This document shows positions 24,665 to 33,204 of a stretch of 64,000 bases of DNA, in pieces. Made by a program: the position numbers and the translations under genes. Under the pieces are notes generated by a model. That model was given only the letters and a program-made list of their open reading frames with translations, did not search any database and was not told the DNA's origin. Position 1 is the first letter of the stretch; the number at the start of each line of letters is the position of its first letter. Source of the DNA: CAXQZM01 sp965229645 (GTDB lineage Bacteria; Pseudomonadota; Alphaproteobacteria; UBA7985); the NCBI GenBank assembly GCA_965229645.1, contig OZ245893.1, positions 682,001 to 746,000 of the forward strand. Direction: 5' to 3'.

Positions 24665-26503
24665 TTAAACTAGGGTCAAGCCGTCGCCTTGGATGGCACT
24701 GTCCACGTCGTCGGCGTCGGACAGGAGCATCTCATAGTGCGGCTTGCCCGAGGGAATCATGGGAAAGCAGTTTTCATCCCGACGCACACAGCAATCGAAC
24801 AAGACAAAGCCAGGTGTTGTGATCATCTGGTGCAGCCCCGCATCCAACTCGGCCTCCGTGGTTGCGCGAATGCCCGTGCCTCCGAAACTCTCCGCGAGCT
24901 TCACAAAGTCGGGCAGACTGCTGGAGTAGGACTCGGCGTAGCGACCGCCGTGGAGCAGTTGCTGCCACTGACGAACCATGCCCATCCACTGATTGTTGAT
25001 GATGAAAACCTTGATCGGCAGGCGGTATTGCGCCGCGGTTGACAACTCCTGAAGGTTCATCAGGATCGACGCCTCCCCCGCAACATCAACACACAAGGCA
25101 TCGGGGTGGGCCACTTGCGCGCCGATGGCCGCAGGCAAACCATAGCCCATGGTTCCAAGCCCGCCTGAGGTTAGCCACTGGTTGGGCCGTTCAAACCCAA
25201 TGTACTGCGCCGCCCACATTTGGTGTTGCCCAACCTCAGTCGACACAAAGACATCGTCCCGGTGCTTGGTGAGGTCAAAAAACCGCTTGATGGCATGCTG
25301 GGGCCGAATCTCAGCATGACCCGTTTCTTGATCATAGGCCAGGCACTTCTTGGCGCGCCAATCATTAATTTGCGCCCACCAGGTATGCAGCGCGTCGCGG
25401 TCCATGTCGGGGCGGCGCGCCTCCCACGCCGCATTGATGGCCGCCATGGCCTCACCCGCATCGCCAATGATCGGCAAATCGACGAGGATGGTCTTGTTGA
25501 TCGAACTTGGGTCGATATCGATATGGATCTTCTTGGAATGGGGCGAGAATTCGTCGACCTTTCCCGTAATGCGATCATCGAATCGGGCCCCGACGTTCAG
25601 CATGACATCGCAGTTGTACATGGCGAGGTTGGCCTCGTAGGTGCCATGCATGCCCAACATGCCCAGGAATTGGTCGCAGGAAGCGGGCGTCGCCCCCAAT
25701 CCCATCAGCGTGTTGGTGACAGGGAATCCCGTCATATCAACAAAATGCTGCAAGGCACGCGCGGCCGCAGGTCCCGCATTGATGACGCCGCCGCCTGCGT
25801 AGATTATCGGCCGCTTGGCCGACGCCAACAAATCGACTGCCGCCTCGATGGCGGTTTGGTCGGGAGTCGTCCTGGGGCGATAGGTCTTGTGCACCTGTTC
25901 CGTGGGGGCCATGTAGGCGCTGGTTTGATTTTGCTGCGCATCTTTGGGCAAATCGACCACGACCGGCCCAGGACGCCCAGAACGCGCAACATAGAAAGCA
26001 TCGTGGATCGTTGCCGCCATCTGATCGGCGTGCGTTACCAAATAGTTGTGCTTGGTCACGGGGCGCGTAATCCCCGTCGTATCGGCTTCTTGAAAGGCGT
26101 CGTTGCCGATCAAGTGGGTGGGCACCTGCCCCGTTAAGACCACCAAGGGAATCGAATCCATCAAGGCGTCGCAAATCCCCGTCACCGCATTGGTGGCACC
26201 AGGGCCTGAGGTTACCAGAACGCAGCCGACCTTTCCCGTGGATCGGGCATAGCCCTCGGCCGCATGGACCGCCGCTTGTTCATGGCGAACCAAAATGTGT
26301 TGGATCGTGTCTTGCTGATGCAAAGCGTCATAAAGCGGCAAGACCGCGCCGCCAGGGTAACCAAAGATCACCTCCACGCCCTGGTCGATCAAGGCCTGGA
26401 CCACCGCTTCCGCTCCCGACATGGACGTCTTGTGGTCTGGGTCCGCGACGTGGGTCGCAGGTTCGGAAATGGGAGGTGCCTGGGTGGCAATGGAGGCGGT
26501 CAT
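24665..26503 (-). CDS. ilvI: Acetolactate synthase large subunit
   Basis: A 612-residue TPP-dependent enzyme that condenses pyruvate (or pyruvate with 2-oxobutyrate) at the head of branched-chain amino acid synthesis. Visible blocks: VIFGYPGGAVLPLYD, the catalytic Glu in RHEQAAVHAAEGYA, the FAD-binding GVINAGPAA and FDDRITGKV regions, the TMGYGLPAAIGAQ pyrophosphate loop and the Mg-binding AGEASILMNLQEL. About 25 extra N-terminal residues precede the core (MTASIATQAPPISEP), so the start could lie a little downstream. First gene of ilvIHC; miaA ends 82 bases upstream. Confidence 0.97.
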   Translation of the reverse strand: MTASIATQAPPISEPATHVADPDHKTSMSGAEAVVQALIDQGVEVIFGYPGGAVLPLYDALHQQDTIQHILVRHEQAAVHAAEGYARSTGKVGCVLVTSGPGATNAVTGICDALMDSIPLVVLTGQVPTHLIGNDAFQEADTTGITRPVTKHNYLVTHADQMAATIHDAFYVARSGRPGPVVVDLPKDAQQNQTSAYMAPTEQVHKTYRPRTTPDQTAIEAAVDLLASAKRPIIYAGGGVINAGPAAARALQHFVDMTGFPVTNTLMGLGATPASCDQFLGMLGMHGTYEANLAMYNCDVMLNVGARFDDRITGKVDEFSPHSKKIHIDIDPSSINKTILVDLPIIGDAGEAMAAINAAWEARRPDMDRDALHTWWAQINDWRAKKCLAYDQETGHAEIRPQHAIKRFFDLTKHRDDVFVSTEVGQHQMWAAQYIGFERPNQWLTSGGLGTMGYGLPAAIGAQVAHPDALCVDVAGEASILMNLQELSTAAQYRLPIKVFIINNQWMGMVRQWQQLLHGGRYAESYSSSLPDFVKLAESFGGTGIRATTEAELDAGLHQMITTPGFVLFDCCVRRDENCFPMIPSGKPHYEMLLSDADDVDSAIQGDGLTLV

Positions 26504-26585
26504 GGCAAAGATCCATTCTTGAATTCAGCGAGATACGTCGTCCCCGCCTCTAGGCGAATTACAACCCGAATCAAGCCCTCAATAT

Positions 26586-27527
26586 CTATTTTTGACTCAT
26601 AAATAGAACGATTAAATCAGACATAGTTTCCGATTCTTTCTCAAAATCCCCCTTATAAGGTAATTTAATTGCTGATCTGCATTGATTTCTTACCCAAGTG
26701 AGTTGACGTTTCGCATAGTTGCGGCTCCTTTGACATGCGCGACGCGTGGCTTCGTCCAAGGAAAGTTGATCGCGGATCACCGCGAGCAACTCTTGAAATC
26801 CAAGCGCCTGGGCGAGCGGCAAGGTGCGCGGGCGGGCATGGGTTTGGGCAAGCTCGGTCACCTCCTGCACCGCACCCGCTGCCAACATGCGCTGAAACCG
26901 CGCGTCGATGCGCGCGTAGAGATCGGACCGCTCGGGCAAGAGGGCGAAGGCGCAGACCGCGCCGATCCCGCCCTGCTTGGGTTGCTGATGCCAATGGGAC
27001 AGCGGCAAACCCGTCGCCTGCCATACCGACCAGGCCCGCAGCAAACGCTGGCGGTCGGCGCGGGCAAAGCGCCCGCCCAGCGCAGGATCGGCCCGCAAGA
27101 CCTCCGCCTCAAAATCCTGGAGGCCCAGATACTCTAGTCTCCGCTTCGCCTCTTCCAGCGTTGCAGGGGGAACGGGGGGGATCGCAGACAGACCTTCGGT
27201 CAAGGCCTTCAGGTAAAATCCCGTTCCGCCGCAGAAGATCGGCAGCCGCCCCGCCCGCTGCACCCGTTCGGCCTCCGCCTTCGCAATGGCGAGCCACTGG
27301 GCCACGTCCATGGGGTCGGTGATCGACCGAAACCCAAACAAGCGATGGTCGGCGGCGGCGCGGTCCTCCGCGCTAGGCTGGGCCGTGAGCGTGGGGCACC
27401 CTGCATAGACTTGGAGGCTATCGGCGTTGATGATGACACCGTTCAAGCGCTGCGCCAAGCGGACCGCCAAAGCCGTTTTCCCAGAGGCCGTCGGCCCAAA
27501 CAGACAAAGAGGAACCTGGTAGGTCAT
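26586..27527 (-). CDS. miaA: tRNA dimethylallyltransferase
   Basis: A 313-residue MiaA, which attaches the dimethylallyl group to A37 of tRNAs reading UNN codons. The P-loop GPTASGKT is at residues 11-18, followed by NADSLQVYAG, the catalytic-site FCGGTGFYLKAL and the tRNA-contacting RRACQRSRNYAKRQLTWVRN near the C-terminus. The last 30 residues (after the KLPYKGDF segment) look like an AT-rich extension. The order miaA-ilvI-ilvH-ilvC is common in alphaproteobacteria. Confidence 0.96.
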   Translation of the reverse strand: MTYQVPLCLFGPTASGKTALAVRLAQRLNGVIINADSLQVYAGCPTLTAQPSAEDRAAADHRLFGFRSITDPMDVAQWLAIAKAEAERVQRAGRLPIFCGGTGFYLKALTEGLSAIPPVPPATLEEAKRRLEYLGLQDFEAEVLRADPALGGRFARADRQRLLRAWSVWQATGLPLSHWHQQPKQGGIGAVCAFALLPERSDLYARIDARFQRMLAAGAVQEVTELAQTHARPRTLPLAQALGFQELLAVIRDQLSLDEATRRACQRSRNYAKRQLTWVRNQCRSAIKLPYKGDFEKESETMSDLIVLFMSQK

Positions 27528-27617
27528 GACCCCCGTCCCCTAGCGGAATTTGGACGCCGAGACCTAGCCCCCGCATTCCCGCTGTTATCCCATGCGACTT
27601 TCTGTAGGGGCCGTAAC

Positions 27618-27704
27618 ATGGACGATCTGCCGCAAATTCAGTTGCCCATCGCCACCCAAGGCAAGTCGGCGCCCCTGCACAAGGCGCCATCGGGGCCAGC
27701 GTGA
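27618..27704 (+). CDS. Possible 28-residue leader peptide ahead of the methyltransferase gene
   Basis: ATG 27618 opens a 28-codon frame (starts MDDLPQIQLPIATQG) whose TGA overlaps the GTG start of the next gene as GTGA. GTAGGGG lies 9 bases upstream of its ATG. The overlap suggests coupled translation, but with no homologue known to me it could equally be chance; the same frame extends upstream as an open shadow of miaA. Confidence 0.3.
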   Translation: MDDLPQIQLPIATQGKSAPLHKAPSGPA

Positions 27705-28555
27705 TCGGCGCCGCCTCCAAGGCCCCAAAGCGCCACGCCGAGGCGGGCACCGCCAATTTCCACCCCACCGCAGGTTGGGTGACACGCGCGCTGATCGAGA
27801 AAGTTCTGCAGCCCGTGGGGCACTTTGGCGCGGGCTATGGCACGGCCGCGGTTTGGGAACCTGCGGCGGGGCTTGGCCATATGGCGCAGACGCTGGCGGA
27901 CTATAGCCCCTGCATCGTCGCGTCCGATCTCTACAAGCCCCCAGGCCACCTGCGGCGCACGCACCCCCATGTGGTATGGCACGCGGGCGCGTTGAATTTT
28001 TTGACCAAAGACTGTCCATCGGCGCATCCGCCCGATTGGATCATCACCAATCCCCCGTTTGAAAAGGGCGCGGGACGGCTAAATCTGGCGGGATACTTCG
28101 CCTTGCGCGCGCTCGACCTCGCCACCGTGGGGGTCGCGATGCTTTGGCCGCTGTCGCAACTTTGTGGTCAAAGCCGCATGGAACGCTTGTTCATTCCAAA
28201 ACCCCCGACCATTGAAGCGCGATTCGTTGAACGACCCAAGTTTCATCCAGGGTTCGTCCATCCCATGCAGTCTGGCGGCGATCGCGATTACCTTTGGTTG
28301 GTTTGGATCAAGGGCGAGCGACCGCGCGCGCCCGTCTTCATTCACCCTTGCCGCGTCGCGCTAGAACGGCCCGAGGATTACGACCAGTCCCTCGCAACGA
28401 CATGGGATCGTATGAAAGCGCGCTGGATCGCAACCAACGTGCCCGCGCCCCGTCGCCATATGGAATGGGCGAACTTCATGGCGGCGGCCCGTGACGAGCA
28501 ATCAACATGGGATCATGAAAAGGGACAGGCGCTTGACGCCGTGGCGACGGTTTGA
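27701..28555 (+). CDS. Class I SAM-dependent methyltransferase, DNA N6-adenine type motif
   Basis: A 284-residue protein with a SAM-binding motif I VWEPAAGLGH at about 52-60, an acidic DLY after the next strand and the catalytic NPPF at 117-120 (WIITNPPF). NPPF/NPPY tetrapeptides methylate exocyclic amines, most often adenine N6 in DNA, sometimes RNA or protein glutamine. There is no target-recognition domain of a restriction system and no nuclease nearby. It resembles methyltransferases found in phages and gene-transfer contexts. Its stop overlaps TTG 28552 in the recQ frame, so it may be cotranscribed with that helicase. Confidence 0.7.
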   Translation: MIGAASKAPKRHAEAGTANFHPTAGWVTRALIEKVLQPVGHFGAGYGTAAVWEPAAGLGHMAQTLADYSPCIVASDLYKPPGHLRRTHPHVVWHAGALNFLTKDCPSAHPPDWIITNPPFEKGAGRLNLAGYFALRALDLATVGVAMLWPLSQLCGQSRMERLFIPKPPTIEARFVERPKFHPGFVHPMQSGGDRDYLWLVWIKGERPRAPVFIHPCRVALERPEDYDQSLATTWDRMKARWIATNVPAPRRHMEWANFMAAARDEQSTWDHEKGQALDAVATV

Positions 28556-28587
28556 GGCCAGGCGCAGGGTCCAAGGGGCAGGATCCG

Positions 28588-30423
28588 ATGGGCAGGGACC
28601 CCGAAACGGGTCTTGAGGAGGCCCTGAAAGAAGTCTTTGGTTTCTCGCGCTTCCGGCCTGGGCAAGGCGAGATCGTCGACGCGATTTTAGCGCGAAAGCA
28701 TGTCCTTGCCGTCATGCCGACGGGCGCGGGCAAGTCGCTTTGCTATCAATTTCCCGCCGTCTATACAGGCCAAAAAACGGTCGTGATCTCGCCGCTTGTG
28801 GCCCTGATCGACGATCAAGTCGCCGCGCTAGCGCAGGTTGGCGTTACAGCCGCCAAGGTCCATTCGGGCATGCAGCGCGATGACATGGTGGCGCACTGGC
28901 GCCGATTTGCGGGCCCTGAGGCCAACATGCTCTACCTGAGCCCCGAGCGCTTGATGCAACCACGGATGATCCAGGCCCTGCAACGGTTGGGCGTCGGTTT
29001 GTTTGTGGTGGACGAGGCCCACTGCATTTCCAAGTGGGGCGCGGACTTTCGACCTGACTACGAACATTTGGCCGAGCTCAGGCATCTGTTCCCCGAGGCC
29101 GTGATCGCCGCCTTTACCGCCACGGCCGACAAAGCAACCCGCGCGGACATCGTGCAAAAGTTAACGGGCGGCGATTGCGCCGAGTTTTTGAAGGGCTTTG
29201 ATCGTCCCAATCTCTCCTTGAGCGTTCGGCCCAAGAGCAACCTCAGCCAAAATTTGCTCGCCTTTCTCGCGGACAAGCAGGACCAGAGCGGCATCGTCTA
29301 TTGCTTGTCGCGCAAAGAAACCGATCAGATCAGCGCGCTGCTGACCGATCACGGGTGCAAGGCCATCGCTTACCATGCTGGCAAGACCGTCGCCTATCGA
29401 CGCGAGGCGCAAAATCGATTTATGAGCGAAGATGCCGTGATCATGGTGGCGACCATCGCCTTTGGCATGGGCATCGACAAGCCCGATATCCGCTACGTGG
29501 TCCATGCGAGTCTGCCCAACAGTGTCGAGGCCTTCTATCAAGAAATTGGACGCGCAGGCCGCGATGGTGCGCCCGCGCAGACGCTGCTGTTCTATGGCCT
29601 GCAAGATCTGATGCGGCGACAGAGCATGATTTTTGATGGCGACGGCAGCGAGCAGCACAAGTTGCTCGAATATAAGCGACTGGAGGCGCTGACGGGATAC
29701 TGCGAGACGACGGGGTGCCGACGCTTGGCGCTCTTGTCCTACTTCGACGAGGCCGTTGCGGGGCCGTGCGGCAACTGCGACAATTGCCGCAATCCGCCCC
29801 AGGTTGAGGACCAAACACCGCTGGCAAAACACCTGCTTTCTGCCATTGTCGAAACAGGGGAATCGTTCGGAGTCGGCCATATCATCGACATTGTGCGCGG
29901 CGCCAAGACCGAAAAAATTCGCGCGCGGTCCCACGACAAGGTGCGCGCCTACGCCAGCGCCAAAACTCAGAGCAAAAGGGCGTTGCAGTCGGCCCTACGC
30001 CAGTTGATCTCCAGCAGCGCTTTGCGCGTTAACTTGCAAAAGTTCGGCGCCTTGGAAGTCCGACAAAGAGGTCGCCATATCTTGCGAGGCAACGAGCCGT
30101 TTCTGGCAAAGGTTTTGTCCGAAACGCAAGGCGCTAAGGTACCCAAGCAAAAACCCGCGCTGGCATCCCCGTACCCGCCCGCAGGCCCGCAAAAACACCC
30201 GCGACTGCTCGCCGACTTAAAGGCGTTGCGATTGGAAATCGCGAGGGACCGCAACGTTCCCGCCTACATGATTTTCTCCGACAAAGCGCTTATGCAAATG
30301 GCCCATGACAGGCCGACCACCCAAGACCAGTTCCTGGCCATTAGCGGCGTCGGCAAGAAAAAGCTCGAGGAGTTCTACGCGCGCTTTTCGGACCTGATCG
30401 CGCGCCACGTGACCGAAGCCTGA
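28588..30423 (+). CDS. recQ: ATP-dependent DNA helicase RecQ
   Basis: A 611-residue 3'-5' helicase. In order: motif 0 FGFSRFRPGQGEIVDAIL, Walker A MPTGAGKS, DEAH in VVDEAHCISKWG, motif VI QEIGRAGRDG, the RecQ zinc region with CETTGC and CGNCDNC, a winged helix with GVGHIIDIVRG, and a C-terminal HRDC domain (AISGVGKKKLEEFY). It unwinds recombination and stalled-fork intermediates. I chose ATG 28588; a TTG at 28552 overlapping the methyltransferase stop is the alternative and would add 12 residues. A degenerate repeat cluster follows the stop. Confidence 0.96.
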   Translation: MGRDPETGLEEALKEVFGFSRFRPGQGEIVDAILARKHVLAVMPTGAGKSLCYQFPAVYTGQKTVVISPLVALIDDQVAALAQVGVTAAKVHSGMQRDDMVAHWRRFAGPEANMLYLSPERLMQPRMIQALQRLGVGLFVVDEAHCISKWGADFRPDYEHLAELRHLFPEAVIAAFTATADKATRADIVQKLTGGDCAEFLKGFDRPNLSLSVRPKSNLSQNLLAFLADKQDQSGIVYCLSRKETDQISALLTDHGCKAIAYHAGKTVAYRREAQNRFMSEDAVIMVATIAFGMGIDKPDIRYVVHASLPNSVEAFYQEIGRAGRDGAPAQTLLFYGLQDLMRRQSMIFDGDGSEQHKLLEYKRLEALTGYCETTGCRRLALLSYFDEAVAGPCGNCDNCRNPPQVEDQTPLAKHLLSAIVETGESFGVGHIIDIVRGAKTEKIRARSHDKVRAYASAKTQSKRALQSALRQLISSSALRVNLQKFGALEVRQRGRHILRGNEPFLAKVLSETQGAKVPKQKPALASPYPPAGPQKHPRLLADLKALRLEIARDRNVPAYMIFSDKALMQMAHDRPTTQDQFLAISGVGKKKLEEFYARFSDLIARHVTEA

Positions 30424-30434
30424 GCCAGGCAATA

Positions 30435-30690
30435 GTACCAGCGGCGACCCAGAATGACTCTTTTGATCGCTGGTATAGTACCAGCGGCGAATGAGAATGA
30501 CTCAAATGATCGCTGGTATAAGGGCCGCGACTGCGGCCCCCGTAGCGGCCCCGAGATGAGCTAAGAAAGCGCCTCGGGGTATAAGCGAAGGCCCCGTCCT
30601 GCGGTCGGGCTGAGCGAGCCTAGCGAGCGAGTAGAGACCGCAACCCCAAAAAGCCGAAACGCGAAGCGTTTCTGCCGTGAGACATAAAAC
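30435..30690 (+). repeat. Interspersed element, copy 5, with doubled terminal hairpin and an insertion
   Basis: Two terminal hairpin modules in tandem (30435-30476 and 30478-30519, both GTACCAGCGGCGA...ATCGCTGGTATA) are followed by GGGCCGCGACTGCGGCCC, a CCCCGAG/CTCGGGG stem and GAAACGCGAAGCGTTTC. Between the last two there is an insertion of about 50 bases (CTGCGGTC...GACCGCA, itself an inverted repeat). The A-rich stem is missing. It fills the 302-base gap between recQ and degP; no gene is seen there. Confidence 0.85.
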
Positions 30691-30725
30691 TGCCCTGCCC
30701 CAGGTCGCGATCTGAAATCAGGTTC

Positions 30726-32195
30726 CTATGGGAGGCTCAGTTCGATCGTCATGGGCTCGCCGTTGCGCAGAATGGCCAGTTCGACGCTCTGTGCACCGCT
30801 TTCTCGGCTTGCCTCGAGTGCGTTGAAAAACTCCTCGGGGTCAAAGACCAAGGTGTCGTCAACCGCCTGAATAATATCTTCAAACAGCAAACCCGCCGAG
30901 GCCAGGGGGCCGCCGCGCGTTAGGAAGACCAGGCGCACGCCGCCCTCATTGGGGTTGAGCCCACGCAGCAACCGTTCCGACAGGGTCAAAGGCACCACAG
31001 CCCCACCGTAGAAATTTTGCAACTCCTCAAGGTCGAGGGCCTGATTGTTCGGCAGGTTCTCGATCTGACGCAAGGTGAGCTCGACCGTGACTTCAAAAGT
31101 CTCGCCTTCTCGGAAGACCGTCAGGGTCACCCTTGAACCTGGCGGCGTCGCCGCGACCATTTGGATGAAATCGCTTTGCTGGGCAATCTCGCGCCCTTGA
31201 AAGGTAACAATGATGTCGCCCGCCTGAATGCCCGCTTGATCCGCGGGCAGGCCTTCGAAAACATTTTCGACAAAGACGCCGCTGGCACCCGTGTAGGCCG
31301 TGCGATCGCGCAGGTCGTCGGACAGCTCACTAAAGGTGATTCCCAAAAACCCTCGGCGGACTTCACCAAAGGCGCGCAACTGATCGACGATTTGGCGCGC
31401 GACGTTCGAGGGAATCATGAACCCAAGCCCGACACTGCCGCCCGTGCGGCTGACGATCGACTGGTTGACGCCGATGACTTTGCCGTCGATGTTGAACGAG
31501 GGCCCGCCCGAGTTGCCCGAGTTGATGGCTGCGTCGGTTTGAATGCGCTGGTCGAAAGGATTGGCGTAGGAAAGATCTCGGTCCAGCGCCGACACGATCC
31601 CATGGGTTACGGTGACGCCGACGTCGAGGGGATTGCCAACGGCGATGACCCAATCGCCCACGCGAACCTCGTCGGAATCGGCCCATTCCACGGGCTTAAA
31701 TTCCAGCCCTTCGGGATCGATTTTCAGCACCGCCAGATCCGTATCGACGTCAAAGCCCAGCACCTCTGCTGGGCGCACCGTCCCGTCGTTTAGCACAACC
31801 GACACATCGGTGCCGACCGATACCACATGTTCATTGGTGGCAATATGACCTTCGGTGTCGATGAAAAACCCCGACCCCGTTCCCCCAGGGGCTTCGCCGC
31901 CGAAAAAGTCCTCAAGGTTAAGACCACCTGGGTTGGGCGGCGTTTCAACCTGGACAACAACAACGGTCGGCAGCACGTCCTCGACGATGTCCGCGAAGGT
32001 CTGGGGGAAGCCCTGCGCCCGTGCGAAAGGCGCCGCCATCACTGCGATCAAACCCGCGCCGATCAAGACCAGCGCAGACAGGTTCCCAAATCGGCGTGAC
32101 CTCGCCGCGCCGAGCGACGCCTGGCCCCCGCGCCCCGAAGCCCAAGGCAAGACGGCGCATTTCAGAGATGCGGAAACAATGTCAGTTAGAAACAT
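30726..32195 (-). CDS. degP: Do-family periplasmic serine protease (DegP/MucD-like)
   Basis: A 489-residue trypsin-like protease and chaperone. A long basic N-terminus leads into a signal anchor or signal peptide (about residues 39-60, ending FARAQ). The catalytic triad is His123 (ATNEHVV), Asp153 (DTDLAVLK) and Ser229 (NSGNSGGPSF); two PDZ domains follow from about residues 280 and 400. It degrades misfolded envelope proteins. It lies directly after hflK-hflC, an arrangement common in alphaproteobacteria and consistent with joint membrane protein quality control. Start could be slightly further downstream. Confidence 0.94.
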   Translation of the reverse strand: MFLTDIVSASLKCAVLPWASGRGGQASLGAARSRRFGNLSALVLIGAGLIAVMAAPFARAQGFPQTFADIVEDVLPTVVVVQVETPPNPGGLNLEDFFGGEAPGGTGSGFFIDTEGHIATNEHVVSVGTDVSVVLNDGTVRPAEVLGFDVDTDLAVLKIDPEGLEFKPVEWADSDEVRVGDWVIAVGNPLDVGVTVTHGIVSALDRDLSYANPFDQRIQTDAAINSGNSGGPSFNIDGKVIGVNQSIVSRTGGSVGLGFMIPSNVARQIVDQLRAFGEVRRGFLGITFSELSDDLRDRTAYTGASGVFVENVFEGLPADQAGIQAGDIIVTFQGREIAQQSDFIQMVAATPPGSRVTLTVFREGETFEVTVELTLRQIENLPNNQALDLEELQNFYGGAVVPLTLSERLLRGLNPNEGGVRLVFLTRGGPLASAGLLFEDIIQAVDDTLVFDPEEFFNALEASRESGAQSVELAILRNGEPMTIELSLP

Positions 32196-32220
32196 GAACT
32201 TTGACTTTCAAACGTTGGCT

Positions 32221-33204
32221 CTAATCGAGCGTTGGGATGGCGAGACTGATTTCGTCGAGCGTCGCTTGCAATTCGGGCGAGACGGCGAGATCGTCCAAGG
32301 GCGCAAAGACCCCGCGTTGACGACTGGCTGAGCTGAGGGCAGCGTCAAATCCTAGGAAGTCCCCGAGGTAGGAGTCGACATCGGACACGATGAACTTGCC
32401 CGTTGGGATGCCATCGCCTTCCAGAATTTGCTCAACCCGCTTGTAGAAGGTGAAAAAGGCGGGGTCAATTCCGAAGCCCTGGTCCTTCAAAACGATTTCT
32501 TCGCGGGTTCCAAGACCGATCAAGGCCTGGGCTTGCTGGTTTGCCTCGTCGGTAATCTTGGCGGCGTTGCGAACGGCTTCGGCGCGAATGATGTCGGCGG
32601 TGGCGTTGGCGTTGGTCAAAATATCTTCCCGCTCGGCGTTGCGTTCCTGGATCATGGAGGCTTCGACCTCGGCTTTGGTTTGCTCGGGCAAATCGACGCG
32701 GTTAATGCGGAAATCGACCAAGCTGATGCCGTACTGGTCCTCAAGGCCCAAGAGGCGATCGAAGACTTGGGCGCGCATTTCCTCCCGCCCCTCGGCCAAA
32801 ATGGAGGCCTGCGAACGGTTGTTGATGTTGGCCTGAATCGCCGTAACCGTGCCATCGCGCAACCTGTCCTGCAAGAGTTGGACCGACGCCCCGACTTGCT
32901 CCTGGACCTTGCGCAAGTCGATGATCTGATAAGTAATATAGTAATCGACCACGATGGGTTCCGCATTGAGCGCCAGGAACGTCCCCGCATCGCCATCGTA
33001 TTCGTAAACAAAGGCGCCGATTTTGCGCACCTCGTCGATAAGGGGCACCTTGAAATGCAAGCCCGACGCCTGTTCCTCGTGCACCAGTTCGTTGAACCGA
33101 AACACCATGGCTTGCTGCCCAGGGTTGAGAGTATAGGTCGAGGTATTGAACACCATCAGCGCGGCGAGCAAGCCGATGGCAAAGGCGACGAGGGTACGGA
33201 TCAT
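32221..33204 (-). CDS. hflC: HflC, SPFH-domain regulator of FtsH protease
   Basis: A 327-residue SPFH/stomatin-family membrane protein: one N-terminal transmembrane helix (residues about 2-22), the band-7 domain (MVFRFNELVHEEQASGLHFK, split by family pattern), and a long helical region with QTKAEVEASMIQERNAERE. HflC pairs with HflK in a large periplasmic-facing complex around FtsH, modulating turnover of membrane proteins. Its ATG overlaps the hflK stop by 4 bases, and degP starts 25 bases after its stop. Confidence 0.96.
   Translation of the reverse strand: MIRTLVAFAIGLLAALMVFNTSTYTLNPGQQAMVFRFNELVHEEQASGLHFKVPLIDEVRKIGAFVYEYDGDAGTFLALNAEPIVVDYYITYQIIDLRKVQEQVGASVQLLQDRLRDGTVTAIQANINNRSQASILAEGREEMRAQVFDRLLGLEDQYGISLVDFRINRVDLPEQTKAEVEASMIQERNAEREDILTNANATADIIRAEAVRNAAKITDEANQQAQALIGLGTREEIVLKDQGFGIDPAFFTFYKRVEQILEGDGIPTGKFIVSDVDSYLGDFLGFDAALSSASRQRGVFAPLDDLAVSPELQATLDEISLAIPTLD

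Noticed and set aside
27701..28555. Part of a restriction-modification system or prophage
   Set aside because: No nuclease, integrase or structural phage gene is nearby; the neighbours are miaA and recQ.
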